Both the position numbers and the translations under genes were made by a program. A model generated the notes under the pieces. The model was not told the origin of the DNA. It did not search any database and was given only the letters and a program-made list of their open reading frames with translations. Positions 1-13,000 of a stretch of 64,000 bases of DNA are shown piece by piece (positions within the stretch are counted from its first letter, which is position 1; every line of letters starts with the position of its first letter). This DNA is from Homarus americanus. Its lineage: Eukaryota > Arthropoda > Malacostraca > Decapoda > Nephropidae. The stretch covers positions 4,541,436 through 4,605,435 of the forward strand of contig NW_024748870.1 in the NCBI RefSeq assembly GCF_018991925.1, in the 5' to 3' direction.

Positions 1-583
1 GTGTACTGCACACATAAAATTGTTTTATGGGGAGTTGCGTGCTGCATTTCAGAACGTATGAATCAGAGGACGTGTGTCGTGTTTGTTCGTCACTGTCCGG
101 GTCTTGGATGACAAGTGTAGCGATATTTGTCTCACTATAGAGGGTTTCACTCTTATGACTCATACTGTCGGCTCTGGTGAAGTCCTGGGAAATGCTGAGC
201 AAAGTTTTAAAGAACAGAGGGAAAGGAGTTGAGTGATTGTGGGGGGTGGGCGCGGGAGTGGCTCTGCTGACCTATATACATGTCAACAAGTGATCAGCTG
301 ATGGTATGGTGAGACTTGCCACGTGTGGAGGGGGTGTGAGAAATGGGCTCGATTACTTCCTATTTCTGTTATTACATTTTATGAAGACGTTTTATATTTT
401 AGTTATTAATCACCGTCACTTGGTATAAGCAGCTTCTTACAACAGACAATCAAAATAGCTCAGGAACGGACGGAGTGTCTTATGTTTACCTCTCGTCTAC
501 CCTCCCTCACGGCTTATCATGCAGCCAAAATTACACGACAACTTCTCGAAGGTTTAGAATTTCACCTCCAAAAATAATTAGAT
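1..583. other. Non-coding DNA, nothing recognised
   Basis: No reading frame with recognisable protein similarity and no clear repeat structure. The only nearby signal is the LINE end that begins at about 584. Confidence 0.5.
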
Positions 584-858
584 AAAATCGCAGCTCCAAC
601 CAGGAGCGAACTCGTAATAATGGTTTTAAACTAGACAAATTCAGATTTAGGCGCGAAATAGGTAAACATTGGTTTAGAAATAGAGTAGTGGACAAGTGAA
701 ACAAGTTAACAAACATCATCATTAACTCGAATACGCTGGATAGCTTCAAACATAAGGTTGGATGGATATATGAGCAATAGGGGTTGGGTGTAAATGGGAC
801 TGCCCAGTATGGGCCAATAGGCCCGCTGCAATTTCCTCCATTTTTATGTTCTTATGTT
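584..858 (+). mobile_element. CR1-like LINE, 5'-truncated 3' end
   Basis: The + strand encodes the C-terminal tail of a non-LTR reverse transcriptase ORF. It reads NNGFKLDKFRFRREIG, then a WF-x-NRVVD-x-NKL block and a DSFKHKVG block, with one internal stop replacing the expected Trp/Glu position. The same tail occurs in the CR1-like copies at 18963-20040 and 40756-44175. After the stop comes a short 3' UTR with a GGGCC-AATA-GGCCC hairpin (811-824) and an octamer-like tail, TTATGTTCTTATG (842-856), typical of CR1 3' ends. It is severely 5'-truncated and dead. Confidence 0.8.
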
Positions 859-3774
859 GTGTTGGGTGACATTAGGCTCCGTGGTATCTTTCATGAGTAA
901 ACCTGAACTTCCCTTTCTGGTAGAGTTTAATTCCTATCATTGTTACGCGCTTATAAGACCTTTTCTGTTGATATGTAGGAACGTTAGGACCACAACCTTC
1001 TGACACTAATATTCGTAAGCATAGTATTGTTCAAATGTCAATGTTTAAGAATGTTTAAATTTATTCTGTATATCTAAGCCATCCTCCTCTCACGTGTGAT
1101 GATAATTGATTCTGGAAGCATAATGGATCTGCACCTACGCTTTACTATTATTAAAGTGTGTGTGTGTCAGCCACGAGGGATGATAGAGACTCTTGATAGA
1201 TGGAACAACATAGTTATCTCACTGAAGACATTGGCTTGTTCGTCAAAGATTCTTATAATATTCTCCCGAACACATCAAGGTAAAGTCGTCTCTTAAAATT
1301 TCGGCGTCATTCTGACCGCCATCTTGGTGTAGATCAAGGGCGCCATTTAGATAATTGTGTTTTCAAATTGCCAGTTAGGGGGGGGAGGCATTAACGAATA
1401 AAGACGGAGTGTGAGTCATGTTTAATAATGGAGAGAAGGAAGGGGGATGGAGTCGGATGAGAGGAGGAAGAAGGGAGGTAAAAACGGAAGTGGGATGGGA
1501 TAGAAGAAAGGAATGATGGGAATATAGAGGAGTAAGGACAGTTTAGATATCGGTGTGGTCGAGTCTCGAGAAGGATGGGAAGTGCATGTGATCGTATGCA
1601 AGTTTCGTAGAACAAGTGACTCGCGGAAAAAAAATGTTTATACACAGACGTTCATATGATAGTGGGAGATTGTTGATGTATGTATGGACTCTGGTGTGTG
1701 TCTCAGGAAGGGTAGGTATGATAAAGTAAAAGTATAACTTGTGTGATAGAAAGAGGCAGGGCAGTGTATGAATATAGGAAGAAAAAGAGTATGGCATAGC
1801 GACTGAGTGTATTGGAAGCATGGGGAGTGTAAACAAGAGCTCGTGTTGGGAGGCAGTTGACTATATTTGCCACTGCACACTTTCTGAACACCAGGTATGC
1901 CAGTGTAATGAACATAGTATTGCCTAACAGCTGTGTATAGATTTGTGTGTGCTTCGTATTGTGTGTAGCCTAAATACATATGATTATAAGGAAAACTATG
2001 AAAGCAACAAAGTATCTATGCTATACTAGTTATCAAGAGGAAGGATTATTCATAGCAGGTGATATATAAGTGAATGACCCAGGATTACTAGCATGTAAAT
2101 TAGCGTGTGTCCAGTTTATTGTCAAGGTTCATTACGGTCACCACATGAATGAAAGACTGACAAAGGTGGGTGGCTGAGGGTGGTAGAGGATACAGAAGTT
2201 TTCTCGGAATGGACTACAAATGGCAGCTTCTACATATATATATTTTTTTTTTGGAGCGCCTCCTTGATGTTTTGATGCGATTTTGGTCATACTGAGCCAG
2301 TTAGAGATCACATCTAGAGTTAAGTGTATGTTTCATGAGACAAATAGCAGCTCTAACGTCTCCAGTTGGTCTAGGGAAAATTTGCCTACTGCATCAGCTT
2401 CAGAGAATTGTGGCTCAATATTATTAGGTTTTAATGTAATTTTGATGGTGGTTTATACATTATTTTTTATGCTTGATCATAAAGAAGCTTAGTTAATGCA
2501 GTCTTACATCATCAGTTACGACAAATTCTACGCAAGAACCTTAAATCGTCCCTTGCTGCAGCAGCGGAACATATCTTGTGATTTTTACCCATATTACTTT
2601 TCAGTTACGTATAATTATTATGATAATAATAATAATAATAATATGCAAATTGAGATTAAATAATTTTTTTTAGCTTGGGTGCAGGTGATAAAAGTGCTCT
2701 TAGATGACGAATTGATATTTAATGTAAATTATAATTTCATTGACATGCCATAATATAGTTTTATAATATGACGGATCATATAAACGTTGGTTTTCAGTTT
2801 TCTGACGTCTGTCACTGTTGAACCGAAGAGCGTTGCCTAATAACTCGGGTTTGTTTGTGAGAAGCAGCGCCGTTACTCACAATGTCAGCACTATGACTCC
2901 TACAAAGTTAGCATTATGCTCTCACAGTCAGTATTATGACTTAAAAGACTCACCTTCTGGCTCCGTAATATGTATGTTACATCACCAGCTTCCTGCATTT
3001 AATGAAATTTTTAAAATGCCTTGAACCTTAGTCTATATCGTTCTAATATATGTTTTATACCTCACACTCACAATTTACAGCCTAGCAAGTATCGCGAACT
3101 TTATAATGACGTAATTTCTAATGTGTCGTACCTAATGTCTGGCAGAGATACCACTGCTGGTCCAATCCAGTTCCGCGAGATAAACTACGGGGGATTCGTC
3201 GCTGGGCATAATATAATACTCCCGAGAGCCGCAGAGGTGTGAGACAGCCCCGACCAGGGTTCGCTAAGCTCACATGAAGGCCCGAAAGTCCCAGCCAGTC
3301 GACTATGACTGCCTTGTCTACTAGACCATTAAACACTTTTTGGTCGAGTGTCCTGGCCTGGGGGACCTTTGGAGGTCTCTTCCCAGGATCGATGAGGGGG
3401 ATGGTAACTACCGTCTATACTTGGTTCTGGGGCAGGTGCTTCATTCCCAGAGGCTGGAGTTTTTAAGTTGACCGAGGAGGCTGACCACCTCCCGAAAATA
3501 TAAGTTAATTTTATGGGGTTTTGATTATACAGTAGTTATATTTATATGCAACTATATTATCTCGAATTTTATTTTTATTTTCATAAAAAACTAAGTGAAT
3601 ATTATGTCAGATGATGTAAACTAACGACGTCAGATATACTATACTGTATATAAATCAATAAATTCTAATTTTGAAAGCCAAAAGTTTGGAAACCTAATAA
3701 GTATAGATGAATGATTGAAGATTTAGGGCAGTTTGTCGAAAAACATTAATATCTATGAGCAGATTCCTTTATCT
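859..3774. other. Non-coding stretch
   Basis: No credible gene. A purine-rich, almost pyrimidine-free run lies at about 1390-1550 (GGA/GAA-rich on +). A short (AAT)n run is at 2620-2642. An 18-base string at 938-955 recurs exactly at 11740-11757. At 3250-3480 there is GC-richer sequence that looks repeat-derived, but I cannot name it. Confidence 0.4.
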
Positions 3775-3950
3775 AGCTGCCAATTATTTTTTTTGTTTCT
3801 TTCTGCGACCAACTAATTTGTTTACTATTTTAAACTAACACCTAATTTCTTTACTTCTCTCGGTTACCAACTAATTTCTTTGTTAAGTTACCAATGAATT
3901 TCTATACTGCTCTCGGTTACCAGTTAGTTTCCTTATGTAGCTACCGGTAC
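3775..3950 (+). repeat. Degenerate tandem repeat (GGTTACCAACTAATTTCTTT-type)
   Basis: About four imperfect copies of a block containing 'accaactaatttcttt' follow one another, for example near 3808, 3838, 3866 and 3888, each preceded by a variant of 'ctctcggtt'. The copies differ at many positions, so it is an old local duplication. No coding potential. Confidence 0.5.
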
Positions 3951-6900
3951 TTTCGATATTTTCGGGAATACGGAACTAGAAAAATAAGCATTAGCATAGT
4001 AAATATATACACCATGAACTTCTAGGCTAAACTGAAATAAAAATGTTTTAATACAAAATATTGGCTGTATTACACAACTAAAATGAGAATAAATTTGTTC
4101 CCATACAAAAGTTCACAAAATTGAATTCCTTGTAGTGTGAGTGAGTGAGTAGAGGTGAGGCCCGTAATGACGTTATAAAGAAGCTTGGGATGATCTTGGG
4201 GGGGGGGGGGGTCATTACGAGGCGGCAGCGACCTAGCAACGATAACACAATGGCACCTCGCCAGATACCGGCTAACGGCGGGAGTTACTCCATCACCCTC
4301 TTTCAACATGATCATACATTCTCACACCCCCCCTTTATTTTTCATTCTTCATTAAGACAACTGGCCAAGTAGGTTAATCTGTAAACAATAATTATTGAAA
4401 ATTAATTAAACTGATTCGTTTTATTCTACATTTATACTAGACATTATTTGAACGATAAGCCAACAGCTGGCGAAGTGCTTCTGTGGCTTTACAAACTGCT
4501 CGATGTTTTTGACATTGTACAAAAATAGGAATAAAATGAGTTTCTATTGTCGCATTTATAATTAAATTGTAAATTAATTTGTATTGATTTTTATTCACTC
4601 AAGGCCACATTCAACAGTCGTAAATTCACTGCTAAAGTTTGTTCACCAAGTCAAACTAGGCTGGACGGGGTGTCTGAAAGCCTCTCCGTGTCATAGATTA
4701 TTATTACCAAGTCATGATTTAAGATTTTCAATTATCAGATTATCATAATTTAATTATTATTTTCTAATAATAACAGGTACCCCAATAACTCATTTAATCG
4801 GTGTGATTGTCTTTAGTACTGTCTTAGTTTTATGAATAAGTTTTCATTTTATAGTAATTGATTCGTCGGGTCACCTAAAATTCTCCCTCTGCTTATTTCA
4901 CCTGAAGACTAACCGTAACCCAACTCCCAAGGTGGCAACATGGTTCTTATTCTAAAGGTGATCCAGTAATTTAGATGGTTCTACAGTGGGCAGCCAGTTG
5001 CCAGATAATTTAGGAATTATGAAGACAATAAATTAATAAAATAAATAAATTCGAAGTTAAAGAAAAATGCGTGAAATATCGATGGAGCATAAAATATTTA
5101 ACTGCGAACTCTTGCTCCACAAATCACGACCTCCCCAAGTTGTGTAGATAGGGCGTTGGCTGGGAGTTCCAGTAAAAAAATGTGGCCATTGGTGATCACA
5201 TTAGTCAAATTAAAAGTATTTAAAGGGTAATGTGCCAAAGTTCAGAGCGTGTGTACAGTACAAAAACGTATCGAGACCCAAATTGAAGAATAAACTTGAG
5301 AGCGGTGCTGGGTGTTGGTTTTCTGTGCTGTCCGCCTTAGTGTGGTATCAATTAATTGGTTAAAAATGGAGTGTAGGAGATAAACAGAAAAGATAACGAT
5401 GCAGTTGGTGGTGTAAGTTTTGATCTCGAGCAGACTTTCACTGTTAAATATTTGCATATGAAATAGAAGAATTAATACAGGAAATCGGTTTATCAAATAT
5501 TGTACAGGCATTTAACAAGAAAATAATGCTGGCTTCCCACCACTTCCCTGGCGTCCGGATTCTCAGAAAGTGAGATTTATAGTAGGTGTAGTAGGAGAGG
5601 AGCAGCCCGAGGGGTGGAAGGAGGGCAGAATACAGTATAAAAGCCAAGACCTAAATTTAAGAAAAGAGGTGAGAGAGGGTGGTAGGGTGACATTTAAGGG
5701 TGTCAATAAGTGGGGGCAAACTGGCTGGTTTGTGGGAATTTTCATAAAACAAAACAAAAATAAGTAAAGAATTCGGGAACCCGGTAGTAACGGAGGTGTA
5801 AGGGTGAGCAAGGCCGGCGGGTGGATGGATCGTCAAGGGACACAGATAATGTTGCCTGTGTTGGAACGACTCCCCAGGGGTGCAGTGCCTTAAGTCAAGA
5901 CTAGCTACCTGAGATGTGGTGCCGAGGTACAGGTAACAGGACCAACACTGATACTTACAGTATGTTCGTAGGGGAGAGACTATAGATGATTCTCTGCATT
6001 TGGAACTGTAAAACTTGCCTTTTGATGGTGGGTGGTGGAAGGAAGGTAGTGATGTTGACTGTGTGAAGAAATGCTGTAGAGAGTTGTGAAGCGGTGTGAT
6101 GGCTTTTTCGACGTTGTCAAGGAGAGTTATTAATAACGTTGTCACAGTTCCTGATGCACTCGGGAGTTGGTCAAATATATCCTCGAGGGCAATGAAAAAG
6201 GCACTTACGAGTGGTTTAGTACACATACTTGGGGTTAACAGGCGCTACAACGTGCTAAAACAAACCCGAAGTGTGAGATAATCTTAGGGAAGTGAGTCTG
6301 TCAAAGGTAGGCAATGTTGTGACAGGCTTTGTGGTGATGGTGTGGCCAGATCTGGCATCAATACCCTATCATGTGCCAGGAAAGTGAGTGTGTGAGGACA
6401 GCTAAGCACACTGTTCTTGAGCTCTCATTCTGTGATCCTGAGACACAACCGAAGACACTCACACTGCACTCCAGGCATTACACAGGATAATATTATACAG
6501 TCACTGACAGTCAGGGACAAACTATACTTGAGGCACTCACTCAGGACATAACACACCCATCTCTCAGTTCACTGGCTCTAGGTTAGTTAAGCACAAAACT
6601 TTAAAATATTCAAGACAAATTTAAAAAGCAGAAAATGTTAGGCATAATATTTTTTGGCTGTTAAAACTTCTTGCGAGCCATTTTCGCTTTAGATCTTTTC
6701 AAAATAATTAGTATACCCATGTCAGAAGCAGCAGTAGTTTATAACGGTACAAGACCACACACTGAAAATCGATTTCTGGTAAGGAACGTTTTTGTGAAAT
6801 CAACGTTTAAGAATTGGTGTGTGGGGGTCTATCAGAGGCTTACAGTGAACAATTAATACAATACAATTGGAAAATAAATAATCACATGGTTCCTGAATTG

Positions 6901-8699
6901 TAAATCACCCTGTACACTGTATAAAAAATAAACAGCAGTTCACACATTAAAAGGCGGCGATCATCATCCTCGGTTGTACTGACAAAGGCTGAGAAGTTGA
7001 CTGAAATCTGGGTGTTTTGTTTACTGGAAATAAGATTCACAAATTATAATTAAATAATTCAGACACACAACAGAATTTGTAAAGTACATGGCGATACCGC
7101 TCATTCTGCTTGGGACACTGTCACACTACACCCTGGACCTACACATAACTTACTGAGAGGTGTCTGGTGTAGATGGGAGGTGTGTACAGTGTGATCGATA
7201 CACTGCTAGGCTGCAGGTCTTTTCAACTGAAGGTTTCACACAAGTTGCCATGCACCTCGTTACAATACACAAATGTCACCGCAACGTTCTTGTCTCACAT
7301 TCTTCACGCGTTCAGAGGTTTACACAATGTATATTTATTGACTAGAATGCATTGAGTTTGAAATATATTTGAAACCGAAGTTCTTTATAAAGTAAAATAT
7401 TTACATGCAGTATATTGCATGTGTGGAGGAATGTCCCACTAGTCGATGAATACAACAGGCGGGTTAGTGGTTGTACTGCCTGACATATTGAGACTTCTTT
7501 GTCGAACATGGCAGCTTAATATACTCGGTGAGTCAACTAAAATAGTAACTAGTTGTCAAGTGTGGTGTGCAAATAGGCGAGACTTGTGTACATGCGAGAG
7601 ATTTTGTTTGTGCAGGTATGTTAGACCTTTTCTTGTACCGTAGGTTTTGTGTTAGTTCACCATCAGGGTCTCAATTCCCAGCATTTTCCTCCTCTTCACA
7701 GCAATTCAACTGTGTGTTGGGGGGTGTGGGTGTGAAACGCCTGAGTTGAAAAGAACCTCTCGGTGTTTTGTTGTCAGGGAGGGAGGAAGTTGGATGAGAA
7801 TGAGCGGCGTGTATGTGTGTGTGGGGAGGCGAGCTGCACTACCTCACTTAACCTGCTGGGCTGCTGGTTAGTGGGAGGAGGTAAAACAACCTCTACTAGA
7901 GTGAAGGAAAAGGTCCAGAATAATGTGTGCTGTGGTGCCTGGACCAAGGAGAAGGAGAATTACAAGGGTATACCAGGTGATGTATACCTAAGATGGAATA
8001 TTTAAGTGTGTCTACATTCCCACAACGCCACACCCTTAGGCTTGTACCGTCTTTCCCCCAGCTCACCCCTGGACAGTAAAACGAAAACTGATTTTCTTTA
8101 GCATGTTCCTTTTTATACCGTGTTGGGAAGTCAAGTTTGTGAGTTATAAAATTAATTTTTTTTTTATTGATTACTGATAATTTACGTAATATCCAGCATA
8201 ACGATTAGCGATGATTCGTTGGATAAATAATACACGTTTGTTAGCAAGTTGGTGATATAAAAACAACTGCATCGTCCTGTGTGAGTATCTTTTGACTTAT
8301 ATGGAGAAAAAAAAACCGTGCACCCTCAGACACCTTTCCTCTTGGTCCTTATTATTAGGCATAGGGTGTACGTTTACTCTGCCACTTCGTTTAAATCCAG
8401 ACGTTACAAATCGAAATATCTGAATAATCTGCCTTGTTCACATATTTGCCATGAGAACTCTGCTTTGTATACTTTGGTCATATAATGTTTTCACGTTAAT
8501 TACCTAAATAGTCTATGTCGGTCCCCATTCCCGAACCCTAACTTAACCTAACCCCGAATCCCTAACATGCACTAACTTAATCTAACCTTCCACTAACCTA
8601 ACAGCACAAACCCCAAGCAACGATATTGTAACTTAACGAATTCAATCTGTAATCTATACACTGACCTTAACCAACCCCTAATTTACAGATGTATTTTAG
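3951..8699. other. Non-coding stretch; one weak minus-strand exon candidate inside
   Basis: No recognised gene. Contains a 14-base G run at 4198-4211 and AT-rich sequence at 4380-5100. A minus-strand open frame (about 6226 down to 5657) contains a consensus splice donor at 5958-5953; it is described as a finding, not annotated as a gene. One copy of a dispersed 'tttcacctgaagactaacc' repeat lies at 4896-4915. Confidence 0.4.
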
Positions 8700-8780
8700 G
8701 TACAGGTGAGTTGTAGGTACAGGTGCGTTGTAGGTACAGGTGCGTTATAGGTACAGGTGTGTTTTAGGTACACGTTGTAG
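8700..8780 (+). repeat. 17-bp tandem repeat, about 4.5 copies
   Basis: Units of the form GTACAGGTGCGTTGTAG start at 8700, 8717, 8734 and 8751, with a partial fifth. They differ at one to three positions each. A simple minisatellite-like local expansion. Confidence 0.85.
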
Positions 8781-8914
8781 ATACAGATGTAAGGGGGCTC
8801 TTCTGTATGCATCTACATACTTTGTTCGTTGGTATATTTTGCACCAGCCATGTACTACACCCTTACAGGTAGCACTGCTTCCATGTGTTGTGGCGGTTGA
8901 AAGACTAAATATGG

Positions 8915-9000
8915 TACACCTGAAGATTCGCCTCCCCCAGTTTATTTCACCTGAATATTAACCACTCTTAACTTTATCTGGGGGTTAGGTTAGGTTACCG
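8915..9000 (+). repeat. Dispersed 'cacctgaa-attaaccac' repeat copy with TTAGG run
   Basis: Contains two copies of the CACCTGAAGATT word (8918 and 8948, the second with one change), then 'aaccactcttaac' and a GGTTAGGTTAGGTTA run at 8985-8997. The same word order recurs at 4896, 17229, 21927 and 30938-31085, so this is one copy of a short dispersed repeat family. Confidence 0.5.
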
Positions 9001-9290
9001 TTAAGGAGAAGGGGAGGGAAGTGAGTATTAGGGAAGTTACTGGTTATATCTGGGAATTTATGGGTGAAGGAGGATTGTTTAGGAAGTGCGGGGATGGTAT
9101 TTGGGGAAGCGAGGAGAGAGAGGCAGGGGGTAGTTGGGGAGGAGTGGAGGGGAAAGGTATATATTTTGGGTCAATCAATACTCACGTACTACGCATTTCT
9201 CACACCCAAAGACACTTATTATTCACAAACTTCATAACGCCATTTCATGTTTGAGTCCTTGCAATCTAATATACTATAGGAATAGCCGTG

Positions 9291-9321
9291 GCTCTCTCTC
9301 TCTGTCTGTCTGTCTGTCTGT
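9291..9321 (+). repeat. (CT)n/(TCTG)n microsatellite
   Basis: Alternating CT followed by five TCTG/TGTC tetramers. No associated gene. Confidence 0.85.
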
Positions 9322-9980
9322 TCTGGGCAGCCGAAACGACACAATCGTTTTTCATCAAACTTGGTGGAAAAATCGCAAAAAAATCGTAGAGTGGAACAAA
9401 CCTGGTCCCATGTCGATATTTTCTTTAGGAAGGCATTAATTAACCATTTTATTTACGATGAAAAACTATGCAAGTCTACGGACTTGGCGCACCCTAATTC
9501 GCTGTACGCTAGCCAAGCACGAGCATTCAAACTTTCACCGGGTACGAAGGGCCCGCTATCACTTGTGACTTAATTATACAAGATAATTAGCATGCGGTAA
9601 CGCCCCCAAAAATAAAAGTAATTCCGCGATAGGTTAGGAATATTATGCAGTTTAAACGAATAATATTGCCAGTTGATTTCACTACACATGTAGTATGATG
9701 TTGGTGGCCCAGATACTTTGGTGTTTGGTAGTGGAAGTGGCCGTCTAACCAAGTCAAGTTTCCTTTTCTGCAACTTAATATCCTGTTTGGCTAGATTTTG
9801 GTTAGTGGAGGTTAGTATTAGGGTGACTGAGGTTTGGTTAGGTTAGGTTTATGCTAGGATAGTTAAACCAGGCTGCATTGGTCAGGATAGTTATGTTCAG
9901 CTAGGTTTATATAAGGGAAGGAAGGGGTTAAGATAGTTAAGCATGGTTGTGTTTGTTATTATTGGAAGGCTAGGCTACGT

Positions 9981-10063
9981 GTACAACCACTAAAAAAATA
10001 TTCGGCACCCTTACGGCGTGATACAATATGACACGGGTGCCGAATAATTTTTAGTAGGTGTAC
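9981..10063. repeat. Foldback hairpin element, 83 bp
   Basis: Arms at 9981-10010 and 10035-10063 are reverse complements with a few mismatches. Both carry the sequence ATTCGGCACCC or its complement, around a 24-base loop. The structure could fold as a long DNA or RNA hairpin. It looks like a small palindromic MITE, but I see no clear target duplication. Confidence 0.65.
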
Positions 10064-13000
10064 GGTAGAAAACAAGGCTAGGGTTGATTTATGTTCGGCT
10101 ACAGATAGGTTAGGTTAGAGACGGGCACCCTCACACGTGTATCAGCCCCCACATCACGCCGAGCACACATTAAAGCTGCTCTGGCAAAACCCGTGATGAA
10201 AAAAAAATAACAAAAATAGTACGTAGATAATGAATTCGGTCACAATGGCGGGCAATTGGCACGGAGCTGTATGCAAAAATGGCTTGTTTCAATTACATTC
10301 CAAGTGCATGTTAATTGTGCAGGTGATATAGGGGCTATAGTGGTGTTTGGGAGACTGTATTAGTGCTGATAGTTGTGAAGTGATCATAAGAGTGAAGGAG
10401 TGGTGCAGTAGTGTGTGGTGGGAGGGAAGTGGGTCGACTTCTGCCGGTGCCTATTGTATTTTCTACCAAATTTCTCTCCAAAACAAAATTGAGTAAATAA
10501 ATTAGTATTAATTCTCAAATAAGGAGGCACCGACAGTTATAATTTATCTACTAAATATAGAGAAGGTACAGGTATTGAAATGAATCTTGAGGGCATAGCT
10601 ACAGTATACCTGTATGTTAGGCTCAAAGAACGAATTTACTCAGTGACAAAAAAAAGACCACAGCCTGGAAGCTAAATTTCATTGTAGGTTAAGTTAGGTT
10701 AGGTCAGGTTAGGTCGGGTTGGGTTAGATTAGGGGAAATTGAAGACCGTTGTGTTTATTGGGAAAAAACCCACGACACAAATTTTTGCTCGGGTTATTTT
10801 GTGTTCACAGTGCGCCCCCACAAATTCTTCTCCAAAATTAATTTTGCTGTTGTTTAGTTAATGTATTTATTTAAGTGTCAGATAATTTAAACCTGCTGTT
10901 ATAGGAGTCCAGAAGTTTTGAAACGTGCAAGACAAAGGTTGACAATTGTCTAACAAAAACCTTATCCAAACATCTCATCGGTGTCATAAATAAAGGTTAA
11001 AGACGAACGGAAATTAACTATTATCTAACATTTTTGTTCTGTTTCACAGTTTCGTAGATTTCAGTGCTCCAGTACTCGATTCATAGTACTTGATAGTGTA
11101 ATGTCATTAACAGTGCCATTTGCTCACCCTAGCATTTTTTTCCACGACTCGCCACTGGTCAGACTGTTGTAGATGAGTTTGAAAAGAGCTAAGAGAGTAA
11201 ACAGAAATATCCAAGGATATTTACTCAAGACCTTTCTTCAGATTTTGGTGAAAAATGAAACGCCATATTAGTTGACGAAATTACAACCAAAGATTATTAT
11301 GACACATACCGACACCATATGCTGTCTTTAGTGTTGTCACATTGTTGGCAGGTAATCCTGATCCTCTCATGGTAAACTTCTTAGATATTATAAAGTAAAT
11401 CAATATATTTATAAAAAAAATCTTGTTATATTTACACATTATTTATGGAGATATATGCCGGTACTGTGTGTAGTGGTGAGTCACACTGTAGGCAAATAGT
11501 CATGATCCTGTAGATGTAGGGTTCTGGGTATTAAGAATGTTGTCAAAAAACTATTCCTCAAAACCCCAGTCACTGTACTAATTATAATTTTTTAAAGATA
11601 ATACGATTTTAAATGCAATAATTAGTGAACAGTTGTAATAAGAACTTATCTGATAGTGACGGGGCATCTGTAGTGAAGTAAAACAGCGGGGTTCTATCTC
11701 ATAATGGTTACTTTTTTGTAGGACTGGTGCAATTACTAACATTGTTACGCGCTTATATACCTTAGTTATTGAAGTGCAGTAATAACATTTTAACAGTTGC
11801 AACAAAGTGAAGTAAAACCATAAACCATAAGAATCGCTAAATTATATCCAAATTAAACCTAATCTAACCAGTCGCATCCCAAACCTAACATGGTGTTATG
11901 AAAGGGAATATTAAAACTTTATACATTAATGTACAAAATAATAATGGTGTCTAGATACTTACAAAATATGAGAAAACAATGAAAAGTTTACTGACGACAC
12001 TGCGAATAATCTCTACCCGTCTTGGTGAACCTGCGTGAAGGCTAGGCTGCGGGCAAGTGTACCTAGCTAAGGATTCACTTCGTATACTGTGTGTTTACAT
12101 TAATGGGATGAACAGGTGTATGTGTGGGCCACTATCTTGTCTTATCATTTTTTTGTCACTTTTCACACTTGTCTTTCATCACCTTCACTATCATTCACTT
12201 TTTGAGGAACTGTGTCTGTTGTTTATATCTAAATCTGTAGTCTGTGGTGGTTGTAGTCTGTGTTGTGGTGGTCCTAACCGGGTTGTGGTGTTGGTAGTAT
12301 GTTATCTGTTGCTCTCGTTAGCCAGGATGTAGTACAGTGACTCGCTCCCTGTAAGGCCTAACTAGGTGAAGGACAAATATGCTACCTCTACTGTACAGGC
12401 TGTAGGTGTATTACGGTAACATGCCCTGTATTTATTAGTAACAGTCGGCGTTCGTATGTTTTGTGCAGTGCCCTTTGAAGCTAATCACACAACATAGGTA
12501 GAGGAGGAAGGGAGATAGATAAAGAAAATCAATCATAGGAACATATAATAATAGTATCAGGGTAAATAAATGAGGTGAGAGTGGGAGGATGTTGGTCACG
12601 ACGGCTCTCGCTGCTGCCTCGAATTTAAAAGTAGTTTTCCTAACCAGTTACTTCAGCCGCCCCACTCCTGACCTTCCTGACTTACTATACAGCATTTATC
12701 TCTCGTGTTATGGCCTTTTAACGATTGTTCTATGAAAAACGACGTGATACGTAAAGTTTGTCACGCTTGGGGCATCCTGCATTATCAGGCGAGGTATGTT
12801 GCTGATGTCCAGGATCATTTAGATATATGACATCCATTGACCACACACCGCTACGAGAAATGTTAGGTTAGGTTGTTGAGGGAGAAGAGTGGTGGGGATG
12901 AATCAGATTTGCCCAGCGATGGGGCTAGTTTAGTGGGGACCCCCCTTGCATCCTTTGCAAGGCGAAGCGCAGAAGTGTTCACAGCGCCCAACAGGGAAGC

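Noticed and set aside
3240..3330. tRNA-like sequence on the minus strand (GGTCTAGTAGACAAGGCAG)
   Set aside because: A D-arm-like word is present, but I could not form a full cloverleaf or find a correctly placed B-box.
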